NCBI RefSeq assembly: GCF_030412015.1
Contig: NZ_JASNRD010000002.1
Span: 245,030 to 309,029, forward strand
Source: Massilia sp. YIM B02763
GTDB taxonomy: Bacteria > Pseudomonadota > Gammaproteobacteria > Burkholderiales > Burkholderiaceae_D
Length of the DNA: 64,000 bases
Reading direction: 5' to 3'
A program made the position numbers and the translations under genes. Of this stretch, positions 30,495-39,173 are shown in pieces (the first letter of the stretch is position 1; each line of letters opens with the position of its first letter). The notes beneath the pieces were generated by a model that worked only from the letters and a program-made list of their open reading frames with translations, made no database searches and was not told where the DNA came from.

Positions 30495-32897
30495 ATGTCC
30501 GAGACCGACCATCCGGCCCGCGTCGTCTTCATGACGGACGAAGCCGGCAACATCCTCACCTGGAATGCCGCCTGCGCCGCCCTGTTCGGCGTGGACGCGG
30601 CACGCATCCTGGGGCGCACCGTCACCACCCTGTTCTCGCCGGCCGGCCGCGATGCCTGGAGCGTGGGCTGGGCCGCCCTCACGCGCCGCAGCCAGGACGA
30701 ACACCGTGGCGCCGAGATCCGGGTCGACCTCGACTGCGGCGAGCGCGGCGTGGCCGCCAGCCTGGTGCTGGCGCCGCAGGTCGACCACGACGGCGGCCTG
30801 CGCGGCTGGGCCGTGGCCGTCGCCACCGATGGCGAACGCGATGCGCCGGAGACGGCGCGGGTGGCGCGCACGCCGCTGTCGTCCACCATGCACATGTTCC
30901 CCGGCACCTTTTACGTCGTCAACCGGGAGGGCCGGCTGGTGCTGTGGAACCGCAATTTCGAGCGCCTGACGGAAATGGCGCCCGACGAGCTCGCCGTCGC
31001 GCGCGTGCCCGAGATGCTCGAACTGCACCAGCGCCCCGCCTGGGCCGACACGATGCGCCAGGTGTTCCAGGAAGGCGGCGAATTCAGCCTCGAGCTCGAC
31101 TACGTGTCCAGGAGCGGGCGCACGACGGCGATGCTGCTGTCCGGGGCGCGCGTGCGCGTCGACGGCGCCGACTACCTGTTCGGCATGGGCATGAACATCG
31201 ATGCGCGGCGCACGCGCGAACAGCAGCTGCGCCTGCGCGAGCGGGCGCTGCACGCCGCCAGCAACGGCATCCTGGTCACCCGCTGCGAGGGCCGGCGCAA
31301 CGTCACCGAATACGTGAACCCGGCCTTCGAGCGCATCACCGGCTATGCCGCGGACGAGGTGCTCGGCCGCGACCCGCGCCTGATGGGAGCGCCCGGCATG
31401 GACGCCGTCGAGCGCGCCGAGCTGCGCGAGGCGATCGCCGCGCGCCGGCCTTCCCATGTCGTCATGCGCAACCTGCGCAAGAACGGCGAGCTGTACTGGA
31501 CCGACCTGAGCATCACGCCCGTGCACGACGAGCACGGCGTCGTCACGCACTATATCGGCGTGCTGCTGGACGTCACGGCGACCAAGCTGCGCACGGCCCA
31601 CCTGGAGCACGAGGTCAACCACGACCCGCTGACGGGACTGGCCAACCGCAACCTGCTGTGGGACCGGCTGGAACAGGCGCTGCACCTGGCCCAGCGCCAG
31701 AAGTCGCTGGTGGCCACCGTGCTGATCGACCTCGACAAGTTCAAGCTCATCAACGATACCTACGGCCACGAGGCCGGCGACGTGGTGCTGAAGGTGGTGG
31801 CGCGGCGTCTGCAGGCCTCGGTGCGCGACAGCGACACGGTGGCGCGCATGTCGGGCGACGAATTCGTGCTGATCCTGGCCAACCAGCCCTCGCTGCGCTT
31901 CACGCTGCGCATGGTCGAGCGGCTGCGCCAGAGCTTCGTCATTCCCGTCTCGTTCAACGGCAGGGAGATCCCCGTCGGCGCCAGCGTCGGCGTCGCGCTG
32001 TACCCGCACGATGGCGCCACCGCGGCCGAGCTGGTGCGCTCGGCCGACCTGGCCATGTACCACGGCAAGCAGAACGGCCGCAACGACGTGCATTTCTTTT
32101 CCAGCGACATGAAGTCCAGCAGCGAAGCCAAGCAGCGCATCGAGGTGGCGCTGCGCGAGGCGCTGGACAACGGTGAGATGTTCCTGCTGTACCAGCCGCG
32201 CATGTCGATCGCCACCGGCAAGGTCACCGGCTTCGAGGCGCTGCTGCGCTGGCGCCATCCGGAACAGGGTGTGCTGGCGCCGGCGCGCTTCCTGTCCGAG
32301 GCCGAGGAAAACGGCTGCATCGTCCAGATCGGCCAGCAGGTGCTGGATTACGCGTGCGCCTTCGCCGCGACGCTGCGCGACCAGGGCTTCGCGGACGTGC
32401 CCGTGACGGTCAACGTGTCTTACCGGGAATACAGCCAGCCGGGCTTCCTGGCCGGGCTGTCGGAGCGGCTGGCGCGCTGGCGCCTGGCGCCGCACAGCCT
32501 GCAGCTGGACCTGCGCATCGACGAACTGATCCGCAACCCGGCGCTGGGCCGCGAACTGGCCGAGCAATTGCGCGGACTGGGCGTCGGCCTGTCGGTGGAC
32601 GGCTTCGGCGCCGGCCTGTGCGACCTGGGCTACCTGCAGCAGCTGTCCGCGACCCAGGTCAAGCTGGCGCAGGATACCGTGCACGCGATCGCCGACGGCG
32701 GCGCGGCGGTGGCCAAGAGCCTGATCGACATCGGGCACAACCTGGACATGCAGGTCGTCGGTGAAGCGGTCGAGACCGAGCCGCAGATGGCATTCCTGAC
32801 GTCGCACGGCTGCGACCAGGTGCAGGGCACCTGGTTCAGCAAGCCGCTCGAGGAGGAAGAAGCAAGAAAGCTGCTGCGCGAACGTCAACCGGCGTAG
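30495..32897 (+). CDS. PAS-GGDEF-EAL protein with degenerate EAL domain
   Basis: 800-aa cytoplasmic sensor with no membrane segment. Three PAS-like regions lie in 1-390 (FMTDEAGNILTWNAACAALF first). The GGDEF domain carries SGDEF (453-457) with intact I-site RDSD (444-447), so cyclase activity is possible. The EAL domain has EAL at 581-583 and NVS later. The metal-binding DDFG has become DGFG (702-705), KxD has become KLAQ, and LEITE is LDLRIDE. Phosphodiesterase activity is therefore unlikely, and the domain may bind rather than cleave c-di-GMP. It stands alone between a terminator and a convergent gene. Confidence 0.9.
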   Translation: MSETDHPARVVFMTDEAGNILTWNAACAALFGVDAARILGRTVTTLFSPAGRDAWSVGWAALTRRSQDEHRGAEIRVDLDCGERGVAASLVLAPQVDHDGGLRGWAVAVATDGERDAPETARVARTPLSSTMHMFPGTFYVVNREGRLVLWNRNFERLTEMAPDELAVARVPEMLELHQRPAWADTMRQVFQEGGEFSLELDYVSRSGRTTAMLLSGARVRVDGADYLFGMGMNIDARRTREQQLRLRERALHAASNGILVTRCEGRRNVTEYVNPAFERITGYAADEVLGRDPRLMGAPGMDAVERAELREAIAARRPSHVVMRNLRKNGELYWTDLSITPVHDEHGVVTHYIGVLLDVTATKLRTAHLEHEVNHDPLTGLANRNLLWDRLEQALHLAQRQKSLVATVLIDLDKFKLINDTYGHEAGDVVLKVVARRLQASVRDSDTVARMSGDEFVLILANQPSLRFTLRMVERLRQSFVIPVSFNGREIPVGASVGVALYPHDGATAAELVRSADLAMYHGKQNGRNDVHFFSSDMKSSSEAKQRIEVALREALDNGEMFLLYQPRMSIATGKVTGFEALLRWRHPEQGVLAPARFLSEAEENGCIVQIGQQVLDYACAFAATLRDQGFADVPVTVNVSYREYSQPGFLAGLSERLARWRLAPHSLQLDLRIDELIRNPALGRELAEQLRGLGVGLSVDGFGAGLCDLGYLQQLSATQVKLAQDTVHAIADGGAAVAKSLIDIGHNLDMQVVGEAVETEPQMAFLTSHGCDQVQGTWFSKPLEEEEARKLLRERQPA

Positions 32898-32934
32898 GGC
32901 GGGCACATGGGCCCACCCTCCCCGGACAAGCCTC

Positions 32935-33879
32935 TCAGCCCTCGCTGGTGATGCGCTTGACCAGCGCGCCCAGCACGTCCTCGGCCATGTCGTTCGAGAT
33001 CTGGCAGGTGCCGGCATTCTCGTGTCCGCCGCCACCGTATTCGAGCATCAGCGCGCCGATATTCGTGTTCGACGTGCGGTTCAGGATCGACTTGCCGGTC
33101 GCGAACACGGTGTTCTGCTGCTTCAAGCCCCACAGCACGTGGATCGAGATATTCGTTTCCGGGAACAGCGCATAGACGATGAAGCGGTTGCCGGCATAGA
33201 TCACCGGTTCCTCGCGCAGGTCGAGCACGACCAGGTTGCCGTGCACCCGGGCGCAGCGGCGGATCTGCTCCTTGCACAGCGCATCGTGCTCGACGTACAG
33301 CCTGACCCGTTCCTGCACGTCCGGCAAGGCCATGATCTGTTCGATCGTGTGGCTGCGGCAGGCGTCGATGAGGCTCATCATGAGCTGGTAGTTCGAGATG
33401 CGGAAGTCGTGGAAGCGGCCCAGGCCGGTGCGCGCATCCATCAGGAAATTGAGCAGGTTACAGCCCTGAGGATCGAGCACCTCCTCGCGCGAGAAACGCG
33501 CCGCGTCGCCCTTGTCGACGGCATCCATCATGTCGCGCCAGGCGGCCGGGAAGGCGCGCGTGGCGCCGTAGTATTCATAGACGACGCGCGCGGCGGACGG
33601 GGCGCGCGGATCGATCACGTGGTTCTCGCGGCCATGGGCGCCGCCGGCGCGCAGGGTCTCGGACAGGTGGTGGTCGAAGGCCAGGTGGGCCCCGGCCACG
33701 TACGGCAGGTTGGTCGTGATGTCGCCGGCATCGATCGCGATCTTGCCGTCCTGCATGTCTTTCGGATGGACGAACAGGATGTCGTCGATGAGGTCGAGGT
33801 GCTTGAGCAGGACCGCGCAGACCAGGCCATCGAAGTCGCTGCGGGTGACTAGGCGGTAACGTTTCGGAACGGCGGACAT
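32935..33879 (-). CDS. DHH/DHHA1-family phosphoesterase
   Basis: 314-aa protein with DHH motifs in order: SDFDGLVCAVLL, DAGDIT, FDHHLSE, a middle aspartate region (DAVDKGDAA) and the C-terminal DHHA1 glycine motif GGGGHENAGTC. This family hydrolyses phosphodiester or pyrophosphate bonds in nanoRNA, pAp, cyclic dinucleotides or polyphosphate with Mn2+. The substrate here cannot be told from sequence. ATG 33879 is preferred because GGGG sits 7 nt upstream; ATG 33885 is too close to it. A short hairpin (AGGGCGGGC/GCCCACCCT) separates it from the convergent GGDEF-EAL gene. Confidence 0.85.
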   Translation of the reverse strand: MSAVPKRYRLVTRSDFDGLVCAVLLKHLDLIDDILFVHPKDMQDGKIAIDAGDITTNLPYVAGAHLAFDHHLSETLRAGGAHGRENHVIDPRAPSAARVVYEYYGATRAFPAAWRDMMDAVDKGDAARFSREEVLDPQGCNLLNFLMDARTGLGRFHDFRISNYQLMMSLIDACRSHTIEQIMALPDVQERVRLYVEHDALCKEQIRRCARVHGNLVVLDLREEPVIYAGNRFIVYALFPETNISIHVLWGLKQQNTVFATGKSILNRTSNTNIGALMLEYGGGGHENAGTCQISNDMAEDVLGALVKRITSEG

Positions 33880-33965
33880 CGGCATACCCCTTTCATGTCG
33901 AGAAACAAGGAACGATGGGCTGGCGCGGCCAGGACCTCATCCATCATACGCTGCAAAATTTCCAA

Positions 33966-33994
33966 TTGACAGGCTTTCTATACGGCACTATTTC
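33966..33994 (+). promoter_or_regulatory. Possible sigma-70 promoter of the LytS-like kinase gene
   Basis: A perfect TTGACA at 33966 is followed after 17 nt by TATTTC, a weak -10. The resulting leader would be about 170 nt. The 280-nt gap 33886-34168 otherwise shows no gene. Confidence 0.4.
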
Positions 33995-34168
33995 TTCCAT
34001 CCGAAGCAGTCCAGGGCGCGAATCCTGCAGGCTGTCGCACGGCACTGGCATGGGAAAGCACCGTGCACTAAAGTTGCAACATCCCAATGACAGCAATATG
34101 CTTGAGGGATGCGGGCACGCGGCATCGCCCACCGATCACGCTTTCCACCACGCTCACGACACCGCTTC

Positions 34169-35596
34169 ATGCCGACCCGCCCCTCCTCCACCCAGCAAGC
34201 GCTCAGCCACACCCTGTCCTCCGCCTACCGCGCGTTCGACGCCGTGGCGACGTGGGTGACGCAACTGTCGTGGTGGAAGTTTTTCCTGTTTGCCGCGCTG
34301 ATGCTGATCGCCGGCCAGATCCTGCAGGACGAATTGTTCTCCGGCAGCGACGACGACATGGCGCGCGTCGAGCACAATGCCCGCCGCAACGAGCCCAGCA
34401 TCATCATCGACGACAACGGCATCCGCATCAGCCCGCGCAAGGGGCAGCGCCCCGTCGCCATCGACCCCGACGCCGAGGCGGCCAAGGCCGAGCAGGCCGC
34501 CAAGGCCGCCGCCGGACGCGTCGCGGAGGCCGACGGCGCCGCCGAACGCGCCCAGGCCGCCCGCGATGCCGCCGAGGCCATGCGCGAGGAAGCGGCCAGC
34601 CGCGGCGACGATGCCGCGCCCGCCACGCCCGCCACTCCAGCCACGCCGGCCACTCCAGCCACGCCGGCTACCCCGGCCACGCCGCTGCGCTCGGCCGACG
34701 GCCACGCCGTCGCCAAGACCGTGCGCGGCCCCAACGGCGGCGAGGTCCACATCGACCTGCCGCCACAGATCGGCGAAGAGCTGTCCGATGCGATCGAGGC
34801 CGCCGTCGACGATGCAGCCGAGGCCAAGGCGCGCAGCTACCACAAGCAGGCGTCGACCTGGTTCACCAGCTTCGTCTGGCTGCTGGTGCTGGCGCTGTTC
34901 GGCACCAAGGCCCTGGTGGGCGGCAAGAAGCGCGCCGAGGCGGAAATGCAGACGGCGACCGCCGCGGCCGAGCGCGAATCGATGCAGCGCCAGCTGTCCG
35001 AGGCAAAGATGCAGGCGATGCAGGCCCAGGTCGAGCCGCACTTCCTGTTCAATACCCTGGCCTCGGTCGAGCACCTGATCGAGACCGATCCGCCGCGTGC
35101 CTCGGCCATGCAGCGTACGCTGATCCAGTACCTGCGCGCCGTGATCCCGCAGATGCGCGACGCCAACCTCAGCACCAACCTGGGGCGCGAGCTCGACATG
35201 GTCAACGCCTACCTCGACCTGCTCAAGATGCGCATGGAGGAACGCCTGACCGTGACGCTGCGGGTGCCGGCCGGCCTGCGCAGCGCCGCCTTCCCGCCGA
35301 TGATGCTGCAGTCGACGGTGGAGAACGCGATCAAGCACGGCCTCGAATGCAAGCCCGAGGGCGGCCACCTGGACGTGAATGCCGAGATCGTCGACAGCAA
35401 GCTGCGCGTCACCGTCAGCGACGACGGCGTCGGCTTCGGCGTCATGCCCAGCAAGGGAACGGGCCTGGGCCTGTCGAACATCCGCGAACGCCTGAAGCTG
35501 CTGCACGGCGATGCCGGGCAATTGCACATCGCCGCCAACAGTCCCAGCGGCGTCATCGCCACCATCGAAGTGCCCTACCAGCTGGCGTCCAAATAG
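34169..35596 (+). CDS. LytS/AlgZ-type sensor histidine kinase with long repeat-containing loop
   Basis: 475-aa histidine kinase. TM1 about 35-52 (WWKFFLFAALMLIAGQIL), then a loop of about 175 residues with an acidic start, an Ala-rich coiled segment and seven ATP tripeptides. TM2 about 229-250, a short coiled coil, then His_kinase with H291 (QVEPHFLFNTLASVEHLIE) and HATPase (VENAIKHGLE, DDGVGFG). The kinase core matches LytS/YehU/AlgZ, but the usual 5- to 6-TM sensor is absent. ATG 34169 gives a tidy N-terminus; ATG 34109 would add 20 Arg-rich residues. It is paired with the LytTR regulator 70 nt downstream. Confidence 0.88.
   Translation: MPTRPSSTQQALSHTLSSAYRAFDAVATWVTQLSWWKFFLFAALMLIAGQILQDELFSGSDDDMARVEHNARRNEPSIIIDDNGIRISPRKGQRPVAIDPDAEAAKAEQAAKAAAGRVAEADGAAERAQAARDAAEAMREEAASRGDDAAPATPATPATPATPATPATPATPLRSADGHAVAKTVRGPNGGEVHIDLPPQIGEELSDAIEAAVDDAAEAKARSYHKQASTWFTSFVWLLVLALFGTKALVGGKKRAEAEMQTATAAAERESMQRQLSEAKMQAMQAQVEPHFLFNTLASVEHLIETDPPRASAMQRTLIQYLRAVIPQMRDANLSTNLGRELDMVNAYLDLLKMRMEERLTVTLRVPAGLRSAAFPPMMLQSTVENAIKHGLECKPEGGHLDVNAEIVDSKLRVTVSDDGVGFGVMPSKGTGLGLSNIRERLKLLHGDAGQLHIAANSPSGVIATIEVPYQLASK
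34622..34684 (+). repeat. 9-bp tandem repeat x7 encoding (Ala-Thr-Pro)7
   Basis: Seven in-frame units of GCCACGCCG type with synonymous drift (ACT CCA, ACC CCG) encode seven Ala-Thr-Pro triplets in the loop of the LytS-like kinase. Codon drift shows the run is not a recent expansion of one identical unit. Confidence 0.9.
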
Positions 35597-35666
35597 CCGC
35601 GCCGGGTATTGCCTGCGATGACGTTTCATTGAATAATCGACATAATCCAACCCATCCGATCCGACC

Positions 35667-36446
35667 ATGCCTACCGCAATCATTGCCGATGACGAAAGAC
35701 TGATGCGCGACCTGCTGCGCACCCGACTGTCCCAGGTATGGCCGGAACTGCAGATCGTGGGCGAAGCCAAGAACGGCGACGAAGCCGTGCAGCTGGTGGC
35801 CGAGCTCAAGCCCGACCTCACCTTCCTCGACATCCGCATGCCGGGCAAGACAGGCATGGATGCGGCGCGCGACATCGGCGACGCCAGCCGGGTCGTGTTC
35901 GTCACCGCCTACGACGAGTACGCCGTCGAGGCCTTCGAGCGCGGCGCCGTCGACTACGTGCTGAAACCGCCCGAGCCCGAGCGCCTGAAAATCACCGTCG
36001 ACCGCCTCAAGGAGCGGCTGGCCTCGCCCGCCTCGGCACAGGCCGGCGCGGCCAACGTCAGCGATACCGTGACCGCCATGCTGAGCCAGCTGGCCGAGAA
36101 GATCGCCGCGCCCAAGCCGAAATACCTGCAATGGATCCAGGCCAGCATCGGCCAGGACCTGCGCATGATCCCGGTCGAGGAGATCCTGTTCTTCCGTTCG
36201 GACGAAAAATATACCTGCGTCCAGACCGAGAAGTTCGAGGCGCTGATCCGCAAGCCCGTGCGCGACCTGGCCGAGGAACTGGACCCGGCGCTGTTCTGGC
36301 AGATCCACCGCGCCACGCTGGTGAACGTGAACGCCATCGAAGGCGTGACGCGCGACATCCGCGGCCGCCACCTGGTCCTGGTGAAAGGCCGCTCGGAAAA
36401 ACTCGAAGTCAGCCGCAGCTTCCTGCACCTGTTCAAGCAGATGTAA
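35667..36446 (+). CDS. LytTR-family response regulator
   Basis: 259-aa response regulator, partner of the upstream kinase. Receiver 1-120 with phosphoacceptor D55 (LTFLDIRMPGKTG), a linker of about 35 residues, and a C-terminal LytTR DNA-binding domain (IPVEEILFFRSDEKYTCV; FWQIHRATLVNVNAI). LytTR regulators such as AlgR and YehT bind tandem direct repeats upstream of targets. The porin or the neighbouring kinase may be targets, but no site was identified. Confidence 0.94.
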   Translation: MPTAIIADDERLMRDLLRTRLSQVWPELQIVGEAKNGDEAVQLVAELKPDLTFLDIRMPGKTGMDAARDIGDASRVVFVTAYDEYAVEAFERGAVDYVLKPPEPERLKITVDRLKERLASPASAQAGAANVSDTVTAMLSQLAEKIAAPKPKYLQWIQASIGQDLRMIPVEEILFFRSDEKYTCVQTEKFEALIRKPVRDLAEELDPALFWQIHRATLVNVNAIEGVTRDIRGRHLVLVKGRSEKLEVSRSFLHLFKQM

Positions 36447-36510
36447 GCCCTTGCCGTCCCCGATGCCCGACACGATTGTCGGGCGTCAAGCCGGCCGTCG
36501 TGCGCAGCGC

Positions 36511-36549
36511 GTAAGGTAATGCCAGACCCGTAAGGTAATGCCTGACCCC
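36511..36549. repeat. Direct doublet GTAAGGTAATGCC(A/T)GACCC
   Basis: Two adjacent 19-20-nt copies, GTAAGGTAATGCCAGACCC and GTAAGGTAATGCCTGACCC, lie just upstream of the PAS kinase gene. An ATG inside the second copy (36538) could be mistaken for the kinase start. The unit resembles the GGGGTCAG-containing repeat at 6711 in its GACCCC end. Confidence 0.8.
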
Positions 36550-36576
36550 ACGGGGTCGCCTTCACCGGCATGTCCC

Positions 36577-37776
36577 ATGAATCAATCGCGCCGCCCCCGC
36601 TCCTCCGGCTGGCCCGCATCCCGACCCGCAACACCGCGCCGCCTGTCCCGCACGGCCACGCTCGCCACCGGTGTTGCGCTGGGATTCGCCGCCAGCCTCC
36701 TGCTGGGCCGGCGCCGACGCCAGGAGCCCGATACCGTGCCGGCCAGCCATCAATTCCTCAACCATGCCAGCGAGGCCATCATCTCGGCCGACCTGTCGAA
36801 CATCATCGTCATGGCCAACCCGGCCGCCGCCCAGTTGTTCGGCACGAGCGTCGAACAAATGGTCGGCAGTCCGCTGGGGCGCTACATCGAGGCGCCCGCC
36901 GACCTGATCCAGGAGCCGGCCGACTTCTTCCGCGCCGGTAGCGGCCGCGCCGGACGCCGCGCCACCGACTATGCCGTCACCGGCAAGCGCAGCGACGGCC
37001 GCCGCTTTCCCATCGAAGGCTCCGTCTCGCGCGCCAACGAAGGGGCGCCGTTCTATACGGTGGTGATGCGCGACGTCTCGGAACGGCGCCGCGTGCAGGA
37101 CAAGCTGAGCCGCTCGCACGACCAGCTGCGCCAGCTCTCGGCCGCGCTGCAGACCATCCGCGAGGAGGAGCGCACGCACATCGCGCGCGAGCTGCACGAC
37201 GACCTGGGCCAGCTGCTGGCGTCGCTGCGCATGGACCTGACGCTGCTGCAGCAATCGCCGGACACCACGACGAGCAACCTGCGCCTGATGCAGGGCATGG
37301 AGGCCAATCTGCTCACCGCCATCACCTCGCTGCGCCGCATCGCCAGCAACCTGCGTCCGCGCGCCCTCGACGAGGGCGGCCTGTATTTCGCACTGCAGGG
37401 CTTGCGCGACGACTTCGTCGAGCGCTACGCGATTCCCTGCACCCTGCTGGCCGACGAGGCCGAGCTGCGCCTGGACGACGCGGCCAGCACGGCGATCTTC
37501 CGCATCGTCCAGGAGGCGCTGACGAACATCGCCCGCCACGCCGAGGCGACCAGGGTCGCGATGAACCTGTTCCGGCTGAATGACGAGCTCCTGATCACGA
37601 TCCGCGACGACGGCCGCGGCATCCGTCCGGAAGACATGGAAAAGGCCGAGTCGCTGGGCCTGATCGGCATGCGCGAGCGGGTGTGGGCCATGCACGGCGA
37701 CATCACGATCGGCGCCGACACACCGACCGGCACCCGGATCGACATCATGTTGCCCGTTTCCGAGCACCTCGCTTGA
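36577..37776 (+). CDS. PAS-domain HisKA_3 sensor histidine kinase (NarX/UhpB type)
   Basis: 399-aa kinase. Residues 1-25 are basic, one hydrophobic segment follows (TLATGVALGFAASLLLG, about 28-44), then PAS (HASEAIISADLSNIIVMAN) and PAC. The HisKA_3 box has phosphoacceptor H207 (ARELHDDLGQLLASLRMD) and HATPase (VQEALTNIARHAEA, DDGRGI, GLIGMRERV). Such kinases normally pair with a NarL/LuxR regulator, yet none is adjacent. The LytTR regulator upstream is of a different class. ATG 36577 is chosen because the earlier ATG lies in a repeat. Confidence 0.9.
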   Translation: MNQSRRPRSSGWPASRPATPRRLSRTATLATGVALGFAASLLLGRRRRQEPDTVPASHQFLNHASEAIISADLSNIIVMANPAAAQLFGTSVEQMVGSPLGRYIEAPADLIQEPADFFRAGSGRAGRRATDYAVTGKRSDGRRFPIEGSVSRANEGAPFYTVVMRDVSERRRVQDKLSRSHDQLRQLSAALQTIREEERTHIARELHDDLGQLLASLRMDLTLLQQSPDTTTSNLRLMQGMEANLLTAITSLRRIASNLRPRALDEGGLYFALQGLRDDFVERYAIPCTLLADEAELRLDDAASTAIFRIVQEALTNIARHAEATRVAMNLFRLNDELLITIRDDGRGIRPEDMEKAESLGLIGMRERVWAMHGDITIGADTPTGTRIDIMLPVSEHLA

Positions 37777-37941
37777 TAGTGAAAGCGCCAATAAAAACAA
37801 CAGCAAGTGTGGCGTAATAGCAACGTTTCGTTTTGTCATCAAAACGACATACTGCTCCGATAAGATGCCTGCCGATCACTGAGGTCGTTCCAAAAAGGAA
37901 AGACCCCCTGAATCGAACGACATCTAATTGGAGAATCCTGA

Positions 37942-38973
37942 ATGCAAGCCAAACGCCTGGTTGCCGCCCTGGTAGCCGCTACCCCGCTGTTCGCCGCCGC
38001 CCAAACCAACGTGACCCTGTACGGTATCCTGGACGCCGCCATCTCGTCGCAGGACACCGGCGGTCCGGAAGGCCGCACCACCGTGGTCAACTCGGGCAAC
38101 CAGTCGAGCAGCCGCTTCGGCTTCAAAGGCTCGGAAGACCTGGGCAACGGCCTGAAAGCCATCTTCAACCTGGAAGCCGGCACCTCGATCGACACCGGCG
38201 CCGCCGATTCGAACCTGTTCCAGCGCCGCGCAGTAGTCGGCCTGGAAGGCGACTTCGGCGCCATCACCCTGGGCCGCGAATACTCGCCGGTCGCCTCGAT
38301 CGCCGCCGCCAGCGACGCCTTCGGCCAGGGCTTCTACGGCTCGAACCTGTCGGCCTTCACCAGCAACCGCCTGACCCGCCGCATGAGCAACTCGGTCAGC
38401 TACAAGAGCCCGTCGTTCGGCGGCCTGAAGCTGCTGGCCGCCTACGCCGCCGGCGAAGCCCAGACCGCGACCACCCCGAACGTGCCGAACGGCGACCTGA
38501 AAGGCGTCGGCCTGGAATACACGCTGGGCGGCCTGTACGTCGGCGGTGCTTACCACACCATCAAGCGTATCGCCGTGGATGACGACAAGGAATCGGCAGT
38601 CGGCGCCGCCTACAAATTCGACCAGCTGGGCGGCTTCGAGCTGAAGGGCAACTGGATGCAGGCCGACCGCGCCGGCACCCCGGCCAAGTACAAGCAGTAC
38701 AACCTGGGCGGCTCGATGCCGTTCGGCGCGCACCGCGTGTACGCCAACTTCCAGCAGCAGAAGCAGGGCGACGCCAAGGGCAACACCTGGGCACTGGCCT
38801 ACACCTACTCGCTGTCGAAGCGCACCAACCTGTACGCATCGTATGCCAGCCTCGACAACAACGGCCTGGGCGTGTTCGGCCTGACCTCGTCGTCGGTCAC
38901 CATCACCCCGCCGGCCACCTCGCTGGGCGCGGATCCGGACGTGCTGTCGATCGGTATCCGTCACACCTTCTAA
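37942..38973 (+). CDS. Betaproteobacterial trimeric porin
   Basis: 343-aa outer-membrane general porin. Signal peptide 1-20 (MQAKRLVAALVAATPLFAAA), then QTNVTLYGILDAAISSQ, the standard start of Gram_neg_porin barrels, alternating amphipathic strands, and a terminal strand ending RHTF. GGAG lies 8 nt upstream of ATG 37942. The 165-nt leader contains a small palindrome CGTTTTGTCATCAAAACG near 37832. High expression is likely given strong codon uniformity. Two hairpins follow the gene. Confidence 0.93.
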   Translation: MQAKRLVAALVAATPLFAAAQTNVTLYGILDAAISSQDTGGPEGRTTVVNSGNQSSSRFGFKGSEDLGNGLKAIFNLEAGTSIDTGAADSNLFQRRAVVGLEGDFGAITLGREYSPVASIAAASDAFGQGFYGSNLSAFTSNRLTRRMSNSVSYKSPSFGGLKLLAAYAAGEAQTATTPNVPNGDLKGVGLEYTLGGLYVGGAYHTIKRIAVDDDKESAVGAAYKFDQLGGFELKGNWMQADRAGTPAKYKQYNLGGSMPFGAHRVYANFQQQKQGDAKGNTWALAYTYSLSKRTNLYASYASLDNNGLGVFGLTSSSVTITPPATSLGADPDVLSIGIRHTF

Positions 38974-38997
38974 TAGGGTGACGTCATGGTGGGCATC

Positions 38998-39024
38998 GTA
39001 ATTGATGCCCCCGGCATCAATTAC
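38998..39024. other. Perfect 12-bp inverted repeat after the porin gene
   Basis: GTAATTGATGCC, loop CCC, GGCATCAATTAC. It lies 24 nt past the porin stop and just before the T-run terminator, so the porin mRNA would carry two consecutive hairpins. Such stems often protect abundant mRNAs from 3' exonucleases. Confidence 0.8.
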
Positions 39025-39031
39025 CCCTACG

Positions 39032-39069
39032 AAAAACGGCGGTGAGGGAGCAATCCCCACCGCCGTTTT
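39032..39069 (+). terminator. Rho-independent terminator of the porin gene
   Basis: AAAAACGGCGGTGAGGG pairs with CCCCACCGCCGTTTT around AGCAAT. The A-rich left and T-rich right sides make it work in both directions. Confidence 0.88.
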
Positions 39070-39074
39070 CCATT

Positions 39075-39158
39075 GTAGGGTGGACGGCTTTGCCGTCCAC
39101 GCGTTCTGCCACCGCATGCGCCGCCTGGACGCGTGGTCGGCAGAGCCGACCACCCTAC
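39075..39158. repeat. Palindromic repeat, GTAGGGTGG family
   Basis: GTAGGGTGGACGGC...GTCCACGCG at the left and CGCGTGGTCGGC...CCACCCTAC at the right form an inverted pair, each half itself a small hairpin (GGACGGCTTTGCCGTCC; GGTCGGCAGAGCCGACC). This REP-like layout occurs between the convergent porin and methyltransferase genes. Confidence 0.85.
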
Positions 39159-39173
39159 CATCGGCATCTCACT

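Noticed and set aside
33886..34168. Short frames in the gap before the LytS-like gene
   Set aside because: Overlapping frames on both strands share no good ribosome site and have non-coding composition.
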